Assembly: GCF_017876315.1 (NCBI RefSeq)
Contig: NZ_JAGINU010000001.1
Span: 1,798,001 to 1,862,000 of the forward strand
Direction of reading: 5' to 3'
Length of the DNA stretch: 64,000 bases
Origin: Pseudonocardia parietis
GTDB taxonomy: Bacteria > Actinomycetota > Actinomycetes > Mycobacteriales > Pseudonocardiaceae
Under the pieces are notes generated by a model. That model was not told where the DNA came from. It saw only the letters and a program-made list of their open reading frames with translations, and made no database searches. Of this stretch, positions 1 through 10,223 are shown piece by piece (within the stretch, counting starts at the first letter, position 1; every line of letters starts with the position of its first letter). A program made the translations under genes and the position numbers.

Positions 1-1
1 G

Positions 2-1030
2 CTGCGCTCGGCGGTCACCGAGTCCGCGGACGGTGCGGTGGTCGTCGACCTGACCGGCGTCTCCGGGCTCTCCGAGCGGGACCGGCGGCTGCTCGCCGCC
101 CAGGTCACCCTGACACTGGCCGAGGTCAGTGTGCACCGGGTCCGGCTGCTGTCGGACGGCGAACCGCTGCTGGCCGACCGGCCCGAGGTCACCCGCGACG
201 ACTTCGCGGGGCTGGTCGCGGCGCCGGACAAGTTGCCGGCCCATCCGCTCATGGTCGACGGCGGACGGGTCCACCGGATCGGCGCCGACGGGCGGGACGC
301 CCCCGTCGCGGGCCAGGCGGGGAACGGCTCCTTCGACGTCGTCGACGCGGCGGCGTCCTCGCACGGCGACCGGCTCGCGGTGGTCTCCCGGGAGGAGACC
401 GGCACCCAGCGGTTGCTGACCGGCCCGGCCGACGGCAGCCTCACCGCGACCCCGGTGTCGGGGGCCGTCGTGACCGCGCTGAGCTGGAACGCGGCCGGCG
501 ACGAGATCTGGGCCGTCGCCGACGGCCGGCTGCGCCGGGTGTCGGTCCCCGTCGGTGGACCGCCGGCCGAGGCCCCGGTGGATGCGAGCAGGCTCGACGG
601 CTTCGGGGAGATCGCCGATGTGGCGTTCTCCCGCGAGGGCGGACGGGTCGCCGTCGTCGCCGGCGGGCGTGCCCTGGTCGGTCCGGTCGTCCCCGGCCCG
701 GACGGCGGGGTGGCGATCGGTGCGTTGCGTGAGCTGCGGCCCGGCGAGCTGCAGGACGTCGTCGCCGTCGACTGGCGTTCGAGCGAGCAGCTCGTGGTGG
801 CGGCGAACTCCGAACGCCCGGTCTCGCTCGTATCGGTCGACGGACTGACGCTGGACCATCTGCCCGGCACCAACCTCACCTCCCCGTTGCGTGCGGTGGC
901 CGCCGCCTCCGGCCGGCCGATCTACGTGTCCGACCGCACCGGCCTCTGGAGCTACTCCGGCGGAGACCTGGACGCGTGGCGGCAGACGGTGGGATCCACC
1001 ACCGCCGCGCGGCCGTTCTACCCGGGCTGA
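2..1030 (+). CDS. lpqB: LpqB lipoprotein, C-terminal part (start outside window)
   Basis: The gene enters from the left edge, so only 342 C-terminal residues are seen and the lipobox is missing. LpqB is an exported lipoprotein that acts with the MtrA-MtrB two-component system in cell-envelope control. The visible part is mostly a beta-propeller with recurring blades such as ALSWNAAGDEIWAVADGRL and VDWRSSEQLVVAA, ending RPFYPG. The following genes comF, hpf and secA give the usual actinobacterial order mtrAB-lpqB-comF-hpf-secA, which is the main support. The propeller motifs alone would not name the family. Confidence 0.85.
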   Translation: MRSAVTESADGAVVVDLTGVSGLSERDRRLLAAQVTLTLAEVSVHRVRLLSDGEPLLADRPEVTRDDFAGLVAAPDKLPAHPLMVDGGRVHRIGADGRDAPVAGQAGNGSFDVVDAAASSHGDRLAVVSREETGTQRLLTGPADGSLTATPVSGAVVTALSWNAAGDEIWAVADGRLRRVSVPVGGPPAEAPVDASRLDGFGEIADVAFSREGGRVAVVAGGRALVGPVVPGPDGGVAIGALRELRPGELQDVVAVDWRSSEQLVVAANSERPVSLVSVDGLTLDHLPGTNLTSPLRAVAAASGRPIYVSDRTGLWSYSGGDLDAWRQTVGSTTAARPFYPG

Positions 1031-1215
1031 GCCGGTCGCCGCTCCTGCGGCGACGGTGCTCGGGCACCCGGCCCCGCTGCTCCATCATGCGGTCCCGGAC
1101 CGCCACGGAGCGGGTGTTCGCCGGGGCTGTGGACGGATTCCCCACTTGTGGACAACTCGGGCCCCGGGCCGCTCGACGGCCGGATGGTCCCGGCACCGGG
1201 CGGCATCCTGGCGCC

Positions 1216-1998
1216 ATGACACCGACCCGTGGCCCGACACCGTTCGCGGCACTGCTGGACCTGCTGCTGCCGCGAACGTGCGGCGGATGCGGGGCCGGCC
1301 CGCCCGGCAGCGGCGGCTGGTGCCCGGCCTGTGCGGAGGACACGGCGGGGCCGTTCGCGGTCCGGGTGCCGGGCGCGGGCCGGGTCGTGGTGGCCGGCCG
1401 GTACCGGGGCCCGTTGCGCCGGGCGGTGCTGGCGTACAAGGAACGCGGCCGCCGGGACCTCGCGCCCGACCTGGCGGCCCTGCTCGTGCCCGCGGTGGCG
1501 GCGGCTCTGCCGGCCGGTCGTCCGCCGGCCGCGGATCCCGGCCTCGTCCGGCTGGTACCCGCCCCGTCCCGCCCGGGAGCCGCGCGGACCCGCGGTGGTG
1601 ACCACGTGCTGCGGCTGTGCCGGGCGCTGGAGGCACGGCTCGCCACCGCCGGGCTACCGGCGCGGACCCTGCCGGTGCTCGTCCTGGACCGGCGCGCGCG
1701 GGACTCGGTCGGCCTGGACGCGGCGGGGCGCGCCGAGAACCTGGCAGCGGCTCTGCGTCCCGCCGCCGCGGCGGCGGGACGCAGAGCCGGAACCGGTGGA
1801 CCCTGGCACGGCACGGGCCCGCCGGCGGCGGTCCCGGTGCCCGCGCGACCGCCGCCGTGGGAGCCCGTGGTGCTGGTCGACGACGTCGTGACCACCGGAG
1901 CCACGCTCCGGGCCTGCCGTGAGGCGCTGGAGTGCCTGGGGCTCGGTCCGGCGGCATCGGTGCTGCTGGCGGACGCGACGTCACCCACACGAGTGTGA
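1216..1998 (+). CDS. comF: ComF family phosphoribosyltransferase-like protein
   Basis: The product is 260 aa. ComF-family proteins are type I phosphoribosyltransferase folds linked to DNA uptake or DNA metabolism; their role in actinobacteria is unclear. An N-terminal zinc ribbon (two CxxC pairs, TCGGCG and WCPAC, residues about 16-36) is followed by the fold with the PRPP motif VVLVDDVVTTGAT near residue 220. ATG 1216 places the zinc ribbon at the normal distance from the N terminus. Between RAENLAAAL and the PRPP motif is an Ala/Pro/Gly-rich insertion of about 40 residues, longer than usual. A perfect 42-bp palindrome encodes its start. It lies 185 bp after lpqB and before hpf, the conserved order. 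Confidence 0.88.
   Translation: MTPTRGPTPFAALLDLLLPRTCGGCGAGPPGSGGWCPACAEDTAGPFAVRVPGAGRVVVAGRYRGPLRRAVLAYKERGRRDLAPDLAALLVPAVAAALPAGRPPAADPGLVRLVPAPSRPGAARTRGGDHVLRLCRALEARLATAGLPARTLPVLVLDRRARDSVGLDAAGRAENLAAALRPAAAAAGRRAGTGGPWHGTGPPAAVPVPARPPPWEPVVLVDDVVTTGATLRACREALECLGLGPAASVLLADATSPTRV
1748..1789. repeat. Perfect 42-bp palindrome inside comF
   Basis: The sequence reads identically on both strands over 42 bp with no spacer. Its left half begins CGGCTCTGCGTCCCGCCG and the centre is CCGCGG. It lies in the coding frame of comF and encodes the Ala-rich stretch in the middle of the insertion. Codon bias alone does not produce 21-bp perfect arms. It could extrude as a cruciform or fold into an RNA hairpin. 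Confidence 0.95.
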
Positions 1999-2324
1999 CC
2001 GCTGCCACATTCTGCGTCTCCACGGGCGCCGCGGTGCCCGTCGGGGTGTCCCTCCGGTGTGGACCCGGGCGGCACGTTTCCCCGGTGAGCGCCGGAAGTG
2101 ACGGGCGAGTGTCACCCGGCGTGCCGCGCGCCGGTGGCCGCACAGTGCGTGACGAGCCAGGATGTCCCCCGAGCGGGTCGGCGAACGACCTGTCGAGCAC
2201 GCGGATTTACCGATAACGTCCGGTGAACTCCGACCGCTACCACACAGGAGGAACGACCGATAGCCCACCCCCGGGGCCGTCGTCGCGTCTCGGGTTCAGT
2301 ACCACCGAAGCGAGGGATGTCCGA
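1999..2324. other. Intergenic region upstream of hpf
   Basis: No convincing gene is seen. An interrupted inverted repeat, GTGAC and GTCAC separated by 8 nt, lies at 2098-2115 and may be a regulator site. A consensus Shine-Dalgarno AGGAGG near 2247 is not followed by ATG, GTG or TTG at normal distance; the nearest downstream hpf start is GTG 2325. The hpf promoter should be here, but I cannot fix it. Confidence 0.5.
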
Positions 2325-2984
2325 GTGGAGATCGTCGTCACCGGCCGGAACGTCGAGGTGCCTGATCACTTCCGTGGTCTGGTCGAGGAGAAGCTCACGC
2401 GTCTGGAGCGCCACGACCACAAGATCGTCGGAATGGAGGTGGAACTCTTCCACGAGCCGAACCGCCGACAGCAGAAGTCCTGCCAGCGGGTGGAGATCAC
2501 CGGCCGCGGCGGCTGTGGTGCCGTCGCCCGGGCAGAGGCCTCGGCGGCCGACTTCTACGCCGCCCTGGACATGGCCGTCGGCAAGCTCGCCGAGCGGCTA
2601 CGCCGCTCCCACGACCGTCGCAAGCCCAGTCGCCGCGACCGCGTGCAGGCCTCCCGGCTCGCCGCCGACGCGTCGGCCGTCGCCCTGATGGAGCAGGCCC
2701 CGCCGGACACCGACACCATTCCCGAGCCCCGCTCGCACGACGAGTCGTTGCCCGACGCGGAGCTCGCCGCGCTCGAGGAACAGTGGGAGGCAGATTCCCT
2801 GCCCGGCCGCATCGTCCGCGAGAAGATGCACGCCGCCTCCCCGATGACGGTGGACGAGGCGTTGTCCCGGATGGAGCTGGTCGGGCACGACTTCTATCTG
2901 TTCTCCTGCAGCGACACCGGTCTCCCATCGGTCGTGTACCGGCGCCGCGGGTACGACTACGGAGTGATCCGGCTCGGCGCGTGA
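2325..2984 (+). CDS. hpf: Ribosome hibernation promoting factor, long form (HPF)
   Basis: The product is 219 aa, normal for long-form HPF. HPF binds idle 30S subunits near the decoding centre and its C-terminal domain dimerises to give 100S particles in stationary phase or stress. The N-terminal S30AE domain starts EIVVTGRNVEVPDHF. A charged linker follows, then the C-terminal dimerisation domain, with MTVDEALSRMELVGHDFYLF and the final VVYRRRGYDYGVIRL. GTG 2325 gives the family-typical N terminus and has a purine-rich GCGAGGG upstream. An in-frame GTG at 2223 would add 34 unconserved residues and has no ribosome-binding site. It lies between comF and secA as in mycobacteria. Confidence 0.9.
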   Translation: MEIVVTGRNVEVPDHFRGLVEEKLTRLERHDHKIVGMEVELFHEPNRRQQKSCQRVEITGRGGCGAVARAEASAADFYAALDMAVGKLAERLRRSHDRRKPSRRDRVQASRLAADASAVALMEQAPPDTDTIPEPRSHDESLPDAELAALEEQWEADSLPGRIVREKMHAASPMTVDEALSRMELVGHDFYLFSCSDTGLPSVVYRRRGYDYGVIRLGA

Positions 2985-2990
2985 CCGTCC

Positions 2991-3030
2991 GGCGCGGGTG
3001 CATCACCGCCCACGGTGGTGCACCCGCGCC
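2991..3030. terminator. Hairpin terminator after hpf
   Basis: Arms of 17 nt (2991-3007 and 3014-3030, left arm GGCGCGGGTGCATCACC) pair with one mismatch around a 6-nt loop, 6 bp after the hpf stop codon. There is no T-tract, which is usual for this GC class. It would separate hpf from secA transcription. Confidence 0.7.
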
Positions 3031-3204
3031 CGGCGGTGCCGGCCGCGTGCCGGACCGGTGTACCGCGGCACCACTTGTCGAGCGTCGCCCAAGCGGCGCG
3101 GGACCGGTCGCGCCGGGCCCGTACCATGGAGTCGGGCCGGTGTGACCTCCTCCGGTGAGTGGCGCCCGTCCCGTGTCCTGACCGCGACGTGAATGAGGTC
3201 GGCA

Positions 3205-6131
<2,927 letters not shown>

Positions 6132-6150
<19 letters not shown>

Positions 6151-6175
6151 GCCGAACCGCCGGCAGCGCTGAGCC
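6132..6175 (+). repeat. 22-bp tandem duplication across the secA stop codon
   Basis: Positions 6132-6153 and 6154-6175 are the same 22-bp unit (GAACCGCAGGCAGCGCTGAG plus CC) with one A/C difference. The first copy contains the secA TGA (6148-6150), and the second repeats it out of frame. Four other loci in the window show a similar arrangement. Confidence 0.9.
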
Positions 6176-6186
6176 GAGTCGCGCGC

Positions 6187-6813
6187 TCAGACCAGGCGGA
6201 CGGCGGTGACGACCCACGGTGCGTCGCCCGCCGTCCGGTCCAGGCGCAGCGCGAGTGCCCGTGGCCGCCCGGCGATCGGGACGGTCGCGCAGACTTCCGC
6301 GGCGTCCGGGTGCGGCTGCGTGACGTGGACCCGGGCCGGTCGGGCCGTGGCCGGCGCGCCGCAACCCGGTGTGCCCGCCCGTCCGCCGCGTCCGGCGGAG
6401 GCGAGCGCCGGGCGTGCGGCGACGCCGGCCCGCGTGGCTCGGAGGTAGCGCAGCACGAGCGGCGTGGCGAGCCCACCGAGCTGGGCCGGTGCCCTGCGCC
6501 CCGCCAGCACCTCGGCCACCAGCCGGGTCAGCTCGGCCGCGCGGGCGCGGGTCTGCCTCGCGTCCGGCGGGACCACCTCCGGCACAGCGATGCCCGGCTC
6601 CGGTGCGTGCGGGTGCGGGGGCGGACCCGGGCCGGGCACCTGGCCCGACCACATCCGGAACCCACCCGGCAGGACGACGACGAGGCCCGGTGGGAGCTCC
6701 GGTGGCACGTCGTCGATCGTGCGGGCGACGAGCACGGTCGCCGCGGGCGGTGCTACCTCGGGCCCTCGAGCAGTCGGAACGGCAGCCGTGGCCGGCGTGG
6801 TCGTGGTGGTCAC
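6187..6813 (-). CDS. Rv3235-like (DUF6459) protein
   Basis: Convergent with secA. The protein is about 208 aa, Ala/Pro/Arg-rich, and resembles the actinobacterial Rv3235 family, whose function is unknown. The first half is low-complexity (VPGPGPPPHPHAPEPG). The conserved part is C-terminal: RARAAELTRLVAEVLAGRR, then LVLRYLRATRAG, an extended Arg-rich linker and a final beta-rich segment VCATVPIAGRPRALALRLDR. The segment VLAGRRAPAQLGG matches the family signature as I remember it. GTG 6813 is chosen because the sequence upstream turns into an Arg/Pro-rich shadow and would run into the MarR promoter. The exact start is uncertain because no ribosome-binding site is visible. Confidence 0.6.
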   Translation of the reverse strand: MTTTTTPATAAVPTARGPEVAPPAATVLVARTIDDVPPELPPGLVVVLPGGFRMWSGQVPGPGPPPHPHAPEPGIAVPEVVPPDARQTRARAAELTRLVAEVLAGRRAPAQLGGLATPLVLRYLRATRAGVAARPALASAGRGGRAGTPGCGAPATARPARVHVTQPHPDAAEVCATVPIAGRPRALALRLDRTAGDAPWVVTAVRLV

Positions 6814-6885
6814 CCGTCGAGCGTGCGGCGTCGGGGCCGGTTCCCGGTGCCTCCGCCCGGGATCCGCCCCCGCAGCGTCCGGCGC

Positions 6886-6945
6886 ACCATCGTGCGAGTC
6901 AGCACCATGCGGCACAGCACGGTTCGGTACAGCATCGTTTGCGTC
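6886..6945. repeat. 15-bp imperfect tandem repeats upstream of the MarR gene
   Basis: Three clear 15-bp units (AGCACCATGCGGCAC, AGCACGGTTCGGTAC and AGCATCGTTTGCGTC at 6901-6945) and a weaker one before them lie about 50-110 bp before the MarR -10 element. The spacing repeats every 1.5 helical turns. They may be a binding array for the regulator or a degenerate minisatellite. Confidence 0.6.
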
Positions 6946-7004
6946 CGCAGCGGCTTCGTCCTGAACCGGCCCCGGGCCCTGCACCGGCGCCCTAGCCTCC
7001 CGCG

Positions 7005-7589
7005 ATGCCCGATTCCGCGAAATCCGATCCCGCACCGGTCCCGGCGGCCCCACCGGACCCGCTGCTCTCCCCACCCCGCCTCGTCCCCGAACCGCAACCC
7101 GGCGCCGACGCCGAGCCGCAGGGAACCACGGCGGATCTGCTGGTCCGGGCCGGTGCGGCTGTGCGGGCCGAGCGTCGCGAGCGCCTGGCACCGCACGGTC
7201 TGCCGCTGACCGCGGTCACCGTCCTCGACGTGCTGTCGCGCACCGGCGGACTGGTCCAGCGCGAGCTCGCCGCCCGGGCTCGGATCGGCCCGGCCACGCT
7301 GACCCCGGTCCTCGACGGGCTGGAGGGCGAGGGCCTCGCCGCACGCGTCACCGACCCCGGCGACCGCCGGATCCGCCGGGTGACGATCACCGGAGCCGGC
7401 CGGGAGCGATTGCGTGCCGTACGCCCCGCCGCTCGCGGGCCGTGGCTCCCGGAGCTCCCGGCGGACCACGCCGAGGCGATCCGCGAGTATCTGATCGCGG
7501 TGATCGCGCTCCTGGAGCAGGATCACCACGACGAACAATCAGGAGGATGCGAATGGGGCAGCCCGCGGTCGAGGTCGTCGACCTGGTGA
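7005..7589 (+). CDS. MarR-type transcriptional regulator
   Basis: The product is 194 aa with a low-complexity Pro-rich N terminus (about 45 residues) and a winged-helix domain: LTAVTVLDVLSRTGG, then the recognition region LVQRELAARARIGPATLTPV, and the wing DPGDRRIRRVTITGAGRERL typical of MarR proteins. A TAGCCT box at 6993-6998 ends 6 nt before ATG 7005, so the mRNA is probably leaderless. The gene overlaps the start of the downstream ABC ATPase by 37 bp, so it very likely controls that exporter. The last 12 or so residues are encoded in the overlap and look unconserved. Confidence 0.8.
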   Translation: MPDSAKSDPAPVPAAPPDPLLSPPRLVPEPQPGADAEPQGTTADLLVRAGAAVRAERRERLAPHGLPLTAVTVLDVLSRTGGLVQRELAARARIGPATLTPVLDGLEGEGLAARVTDPGDRRIRRVTITGAGRERLRAVRPAARGPWLPELPADHAEAIREYLIAVIALLEQDHHDEQSGGCEWGSPRSRSSTW

Positions 7590-8530
7590 AGCGCTACCCG
7601 AAGGCGGCCCGCAACGCCGTCGACGGGGTGTCGTTCGAGGTCGACCCGGGCGAGGTGTTCGGCCTGCTCGGCCCGAACGGCGCAGGCAAGACGACCACCG
7701 TCGGCGTCCTGACCACCAGGGTCGTGCCGACGTCCGGCACCGCCCGGGTGGCGGGTCTGGACGTCCGGGCCGACTCCGTCGCGGTCTGCGCGCGGCTCGC
7801 CGTCGTCCCGCAGCGGCAGAACCTGGACCGCTCGCTCGGCGTCCGGGACAACCTGGTCTTCCACGCCGCGTACCACGGCGTCGGCCGGGCCGAGCGGAAC
7901 CGGCGGGCCGACGAGCTGCTGGACCGGATGGGGCTGGCCGACAAGGCGAAGGCCATCGCCGACGATCTCTCCGGCGGCCAGGCGCAGCGCGTCATGATCG
8001 CCCGGGCGCTGATGCACCGGCCCGAGGTGCTGTTCCTCGACGAGCCGTCCACCGGGCTCGACCCGCAGGCACGGCTGTTCGTGCACGACCACATCCGGGC
8101 GCTGCGCGAGGAGGGCATCACGGTCGTCCTCACCACGCACGACATGGACGAGGCACACAAGCTGTCCGACCGGATCGGCATCGTCGACCACGGGAAGCTG
8201 CTCGCGCTGGACACCCCGGACGCCCTGGTCCGCTCGCTGCCCGGCAGCGCGACCGTCGAGATCGTGGCCGAGCCCGGCCCCGCAGGAGCCGGACCGCTCC
8301 GCGACGCGTTGTCCGCACTGGACGGGGTCGCCCGGATCGAGACACCACCGGGCCGCGGCGATACGGGCACGGAGGCCTTCCGGCTGTCGGTCACCTGCCA
8401 GCCCGCGACGCTGCTCGCCCCGGTCGTCGACCTGCTCGGCCGGCACGGCGCGGCGGCACACGAGGTCTCGCTGGGCGAGGCGACGCTCGAGGACGTCTTC
8501 ATCGACCTGACGGGAAGGGACCTGCGGTGA
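7553..8530 (+). CDS. ABC exporter ATP-binding subunit (DrrA type)
   Basis: The product is 325 aa, the usual size for daunorubicin-resistance-type ATPases with a C-terminal extension. Motifs are Walker A GPNGAGKTTTVG, Q-loop VVPQRQNLDR, signature LSGGQAQRVMIARAL, Walker B VLFLDEPSTGLDPQ and H-loop TTHDMDEA. The last 80 residues are the ABC-2 associated domain. ATG 7553 has a perfect AGGAGG six bases upstream. It overlaps the MarR gene upstream, and the permease GTG overlaps its stop by four bases, so the three genes form one operon. The exported substrate is unknown; drugs or lipids are typical for the family. Confidence 0.93.
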   Translation: MGQPAVEVVDLVKRYPKAARNAVDGVSFEVDPGEVFGLLGPNGAGKTTTVGVLTTRVVPTSGTARVAGLDVRADSVAVCARLAVVPQRQNLDRSLGVRDNLVFHAAYHGVGRAERNRRADELLDRMGLADKAKAIADDLSGGQAQRVMIARALMHRPEVLFLDEPSTGLDPQARLFVHDHIRALREEGITVVLTTHDMDEAHKLSDRIGIVDHGKLLALDTPDALVRSLPGSATVEIVAEPGPAGAGPLRDALSALDGVARIETPPGRGDTGTEAFRLSVTCQPATLLAPVVDLLGRHGAAAHEVSLGEATLEDVFIDLTGRDLR

Positions 8531-9291
8531 GCGGTCGCGCGTTCCTGGCGGTGCTCCGCCGCGACGTCTACGTCACGGGGCGGGAGCTGCCCTCGTTCCT
8601 GGCCCAGACGCTGGTGCAGCCGTTCTTCTTCCTGCTGGTGTTCGTCGTGGTCCTCGGCCGCGGCGGGTTCGTGGCCGAGGGCTACGGGGAGATCATGCTG
8701 CCCGGCCTGATCGCGCTGAACGCGATGTTCGGCGCGCTGCAGAGTGTCACGTTGCCGCTGGTGTTCGAGCTGTCCTGGACCCGGGAGATCGACGACCGGC
8801 TGCTCGCGCCGATGCCGGTGTGGGCGGTGGCCGTCGAGAAGGTCGTGTTCGCGAGCCTGCGCGGACTGCTGGCCAGCCTGCTGATGGTGCCGATCGGGCT
8901 GCTGATGATCGACGTGAGCTGGCCGCCGGAGGGCCTGCTGCCCGCGCTCGCGATGGTCGTGCTCGGCTCGCTGCTCGGTGCGGCGATGGGCCTGACGATC
9001 GGCACCGCCGTGCCGCCGCGGCGGATCAACGTCATCTTCGCGGTGATCTTCACCCCGCTGCTGTTCACCGGCTCGGTGCAGTACCCGTGGCTGACCCTGG
9101 AGGACCTGCGCTGGTTCCAGGTGCTGTCCGCGCTGAACCCGCTGACCTACGTGAGCGAGGGCCTGCGCGCGGCACTGGTACCGCAGGTGCCGCACATGCC
9201 GCTGTGGCTCTGCGTGGTGGTGCCGGTCCTCGCCGTCGTGCTGTTCATGCTGCTAGGCATCCGCGGCTTCCTCCGCCGGGCCCTGGACTGA
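8527..9291 (+). CDS. ABC-2 type exporter permease (DrrB type)
   Basis: The product is 254 aa and pairs with the preceding ATPase, with a GTGA overlap. It has the ABC-2 topology: a cytoplasmic N terminus (VLRRDVYVTGRELPSFLAQT), about six hydrophobic segments such as FFFLLVFVVVLG and LCVVVPVLAVVLFMLLGI, and the family motif around LNPLTYVSEGLRAALVP. Length and motif agree with DrrB/NodJ-like permeases. It acts in the cytoplasmic membrane. Confidence 0.92.
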   Translation: MSGRAFLAVLRRDVYVTGRELPSFLAQTLVQPFFFLLVFVVVLGRGGFVAEGYGEIMLPGLIALNAMFGALQSVTLPLVFELSWTREIDDRLLAPMPVWAVAVEKVVFASLRGLLASLLMVPIGLLMIDVSWPPEGLLPALAMVVLGSLLGAAMGLTIGTAVPPRRINVIFAVIFTPLLFTGSVQYPWLTLEDLRWFQVLSALNPLTYVSEGLRAALVPQVPHMPLWLCVVVPVLAVVLFMLLGIRGFLRRALD

Positions 9292-9316
9292 TGCACCGGG
9301 AGGTAGCGTCGCGCAG

Positions 9317-9721
9317 GTGGCGCACGCACCCTCCCTGCGCGGTCTGATCATCGACTACGGCGGTGTCCTCGACGAGCCCGACGGCGGTGCCCGGCTGCTC
9401 GACTACGCCCGCCGGGCCGCCGACGCCGGCGTCCGGACGGCGCTGTTCTCCGGCGCGCACGCCGTGCCCGACGAGTGCGCCGCCGCCTTCGGCACCGTCC
9501 TGCTCGGCGCGGTGCGCGGTGCCCGCAAGCCCAGCCCGGACGCGTTCGCCGCGGCCGCGGCGGAGCTCGGGCTCGAGACGGCGGACTGCGTGGTCGTCGA
9601 CGACCTCGGGGTCTGCGTGCGGGGCGCGGCCGCGGCCGGTGCGGTCGGCGTCCGGCACGTCGAAGCCGGCGCCACCCTCGCCGAGCTCGAGATCCTGCTG
9701 GGCGTCCCGGCGTCGGCCTGA
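9317..9721 (+). CDS. Small HAD-like hydrolase without a cap domain
   Basis: The product is 134 aa, much shorter than ordinary HAD phosphatases of about 200-230 aa. HAD motif I is present but altered: DYGGVLD, where the usual DxD second Asp is Gly. Motif II Ser is in ALFSGAH, motif III is in ARKPSPDAF, and motif IV is VVDDLGVCVRGA. The cap between motifs I and II is missing, leaving a bare Rossmann core. TAGCGT lies 7 nt before GTG 9317, so the transcript is probably leaderless. The substrate is unknown, and catalysis is doubtful given the altered motif I. Confidence 0.72.
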   Translation: MAHAPSLRGLIIDYGGVLDEPDGGARLLDYARRAADAGVRTALFSGAHAVPDECAAAFGTVLLGAVRGARKPSPDAFAAAAAELGLETADCVVVDDLGVCVRGAAAAGAVGVRHVEAGATLAELEILLGVPASA

Positions 9722-9809
9722 ACCGCCGGTGTCGGACGCCCTGAACCGCCGATCGGACGCCTGAAGCGCCGGTCGGGCGCAGAGCGCCGGTCGGGCGCAG
9801 AGCGCCGGA
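9718..9809 (+). repeat. Degenerate tandem repeats starting at the HAD stop codon
   Basis: About 4.5 units of 18-23 bp. Units 1 and 2 start CTGAACCGCCG, unit 3 CTGAAGCGCCGG and unit 4 AGAGCGCCGGTCGGGCGC. The first unit contains the real stop codon (9719-9721), and units 2 and 3 repeat the TGA. Confidence 0.8.
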
Positions 9810-9842
9810 CGGTCCTGCGGAGTCACCGCCCGGACATGCGAA

Positions 9843-9870
9843 GGCGCCGCCCGCCACTGCGGACGGCGCC
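9843..9870. terminator. Hairpin between convergent genes
   Basis: Arms GGCGCCGCCCGC (9843-9854) and GCGGACGGCGCC (9859-9870) pair with one mismatch around 4 nt. The hairpin lies between the HAD gene and the convergent antitoxin-like gene and could terminate both. Confidence 0.65.
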
Positions 9871-9938
9871 TCGTGTTCGGCCGGACCCGGCGGGTGCCGG
9901 GCCGGTCCTGCGCGCGCGCCGGGGTCGCCGGCGCGGTC

Positions 9939-10205
9939 TCACTGCTGCGGCGGCGCCTGACCCGGCGGCGGGGGCGGCGGCGCCTGACCCGGCTGCTGCT
10001 GACCCTCCGGCGGCGCCTGGCCCGGCTCCTGCGCTGTGCTGTCACCGGTACCGGTCCGCTCGCGGGCGAACTTGGTCGCGGTGTCGACGTGCTGCTCGTT
10101 GCCGGCGAACTTCTTCTTGGCCGCGTCACCGGCCTTGTTCAGTGCCTGATCGACCTTGTCGTCGTGCTTGCCGAGCAGTTCCTTGGCCTTGTCCAGGAAA
10201 CCCAT
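9939..10205 (-). CDS. MT0933-type antitoxin-like protein
   Basis: The product is 88 aa. The N-terminal half (MGFLDKAKELLGKHDDKVDQ, then LNKAGDAAKKKF and HVDTATKFARER) matches the small, charged, helical family named after Mycobacterium MT0933/Rv0909, annotated as antitoxin-like. The C-terminal 35 residues are a Gln/Pro tail (GQAPPPPPPGQAPPQQ), common in this family and probably disordered. No toxin gene is adjacent: the neighbours are a HAD gene and a lactate dehydrogenase. A toxin-antitoxin role is therefore not supported by context and the name may mislead. It ends near the bidirectional hairpin. Confidence 0.75.
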   Translation of the reverse strand: MGFLDKAKELLGKHDDKVDQALNKAGDAAKKKFAGNEQHVDTATKFARERTGTGDSTAQEPGQAPPEGQQQPGQAPPPPPPGQAPPQQ

Positions 10206-10223
10206 GCGGCCATCGTGACGGCC

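Noticed and set aside
1147..1155. DnaA-box-like 9-mer (TTGTCCACA on the minus strand) between lpqB and comF
   Set aside because: It is single. An origin would have many boxes together with dnaA or dnaN nearby, and none are seen.
9939..10205. A true toxin-antitoxin module around the MT0933-type gene
   Set aside because: No toxin-like gene is adjacent, and this protein family often occurs alone.
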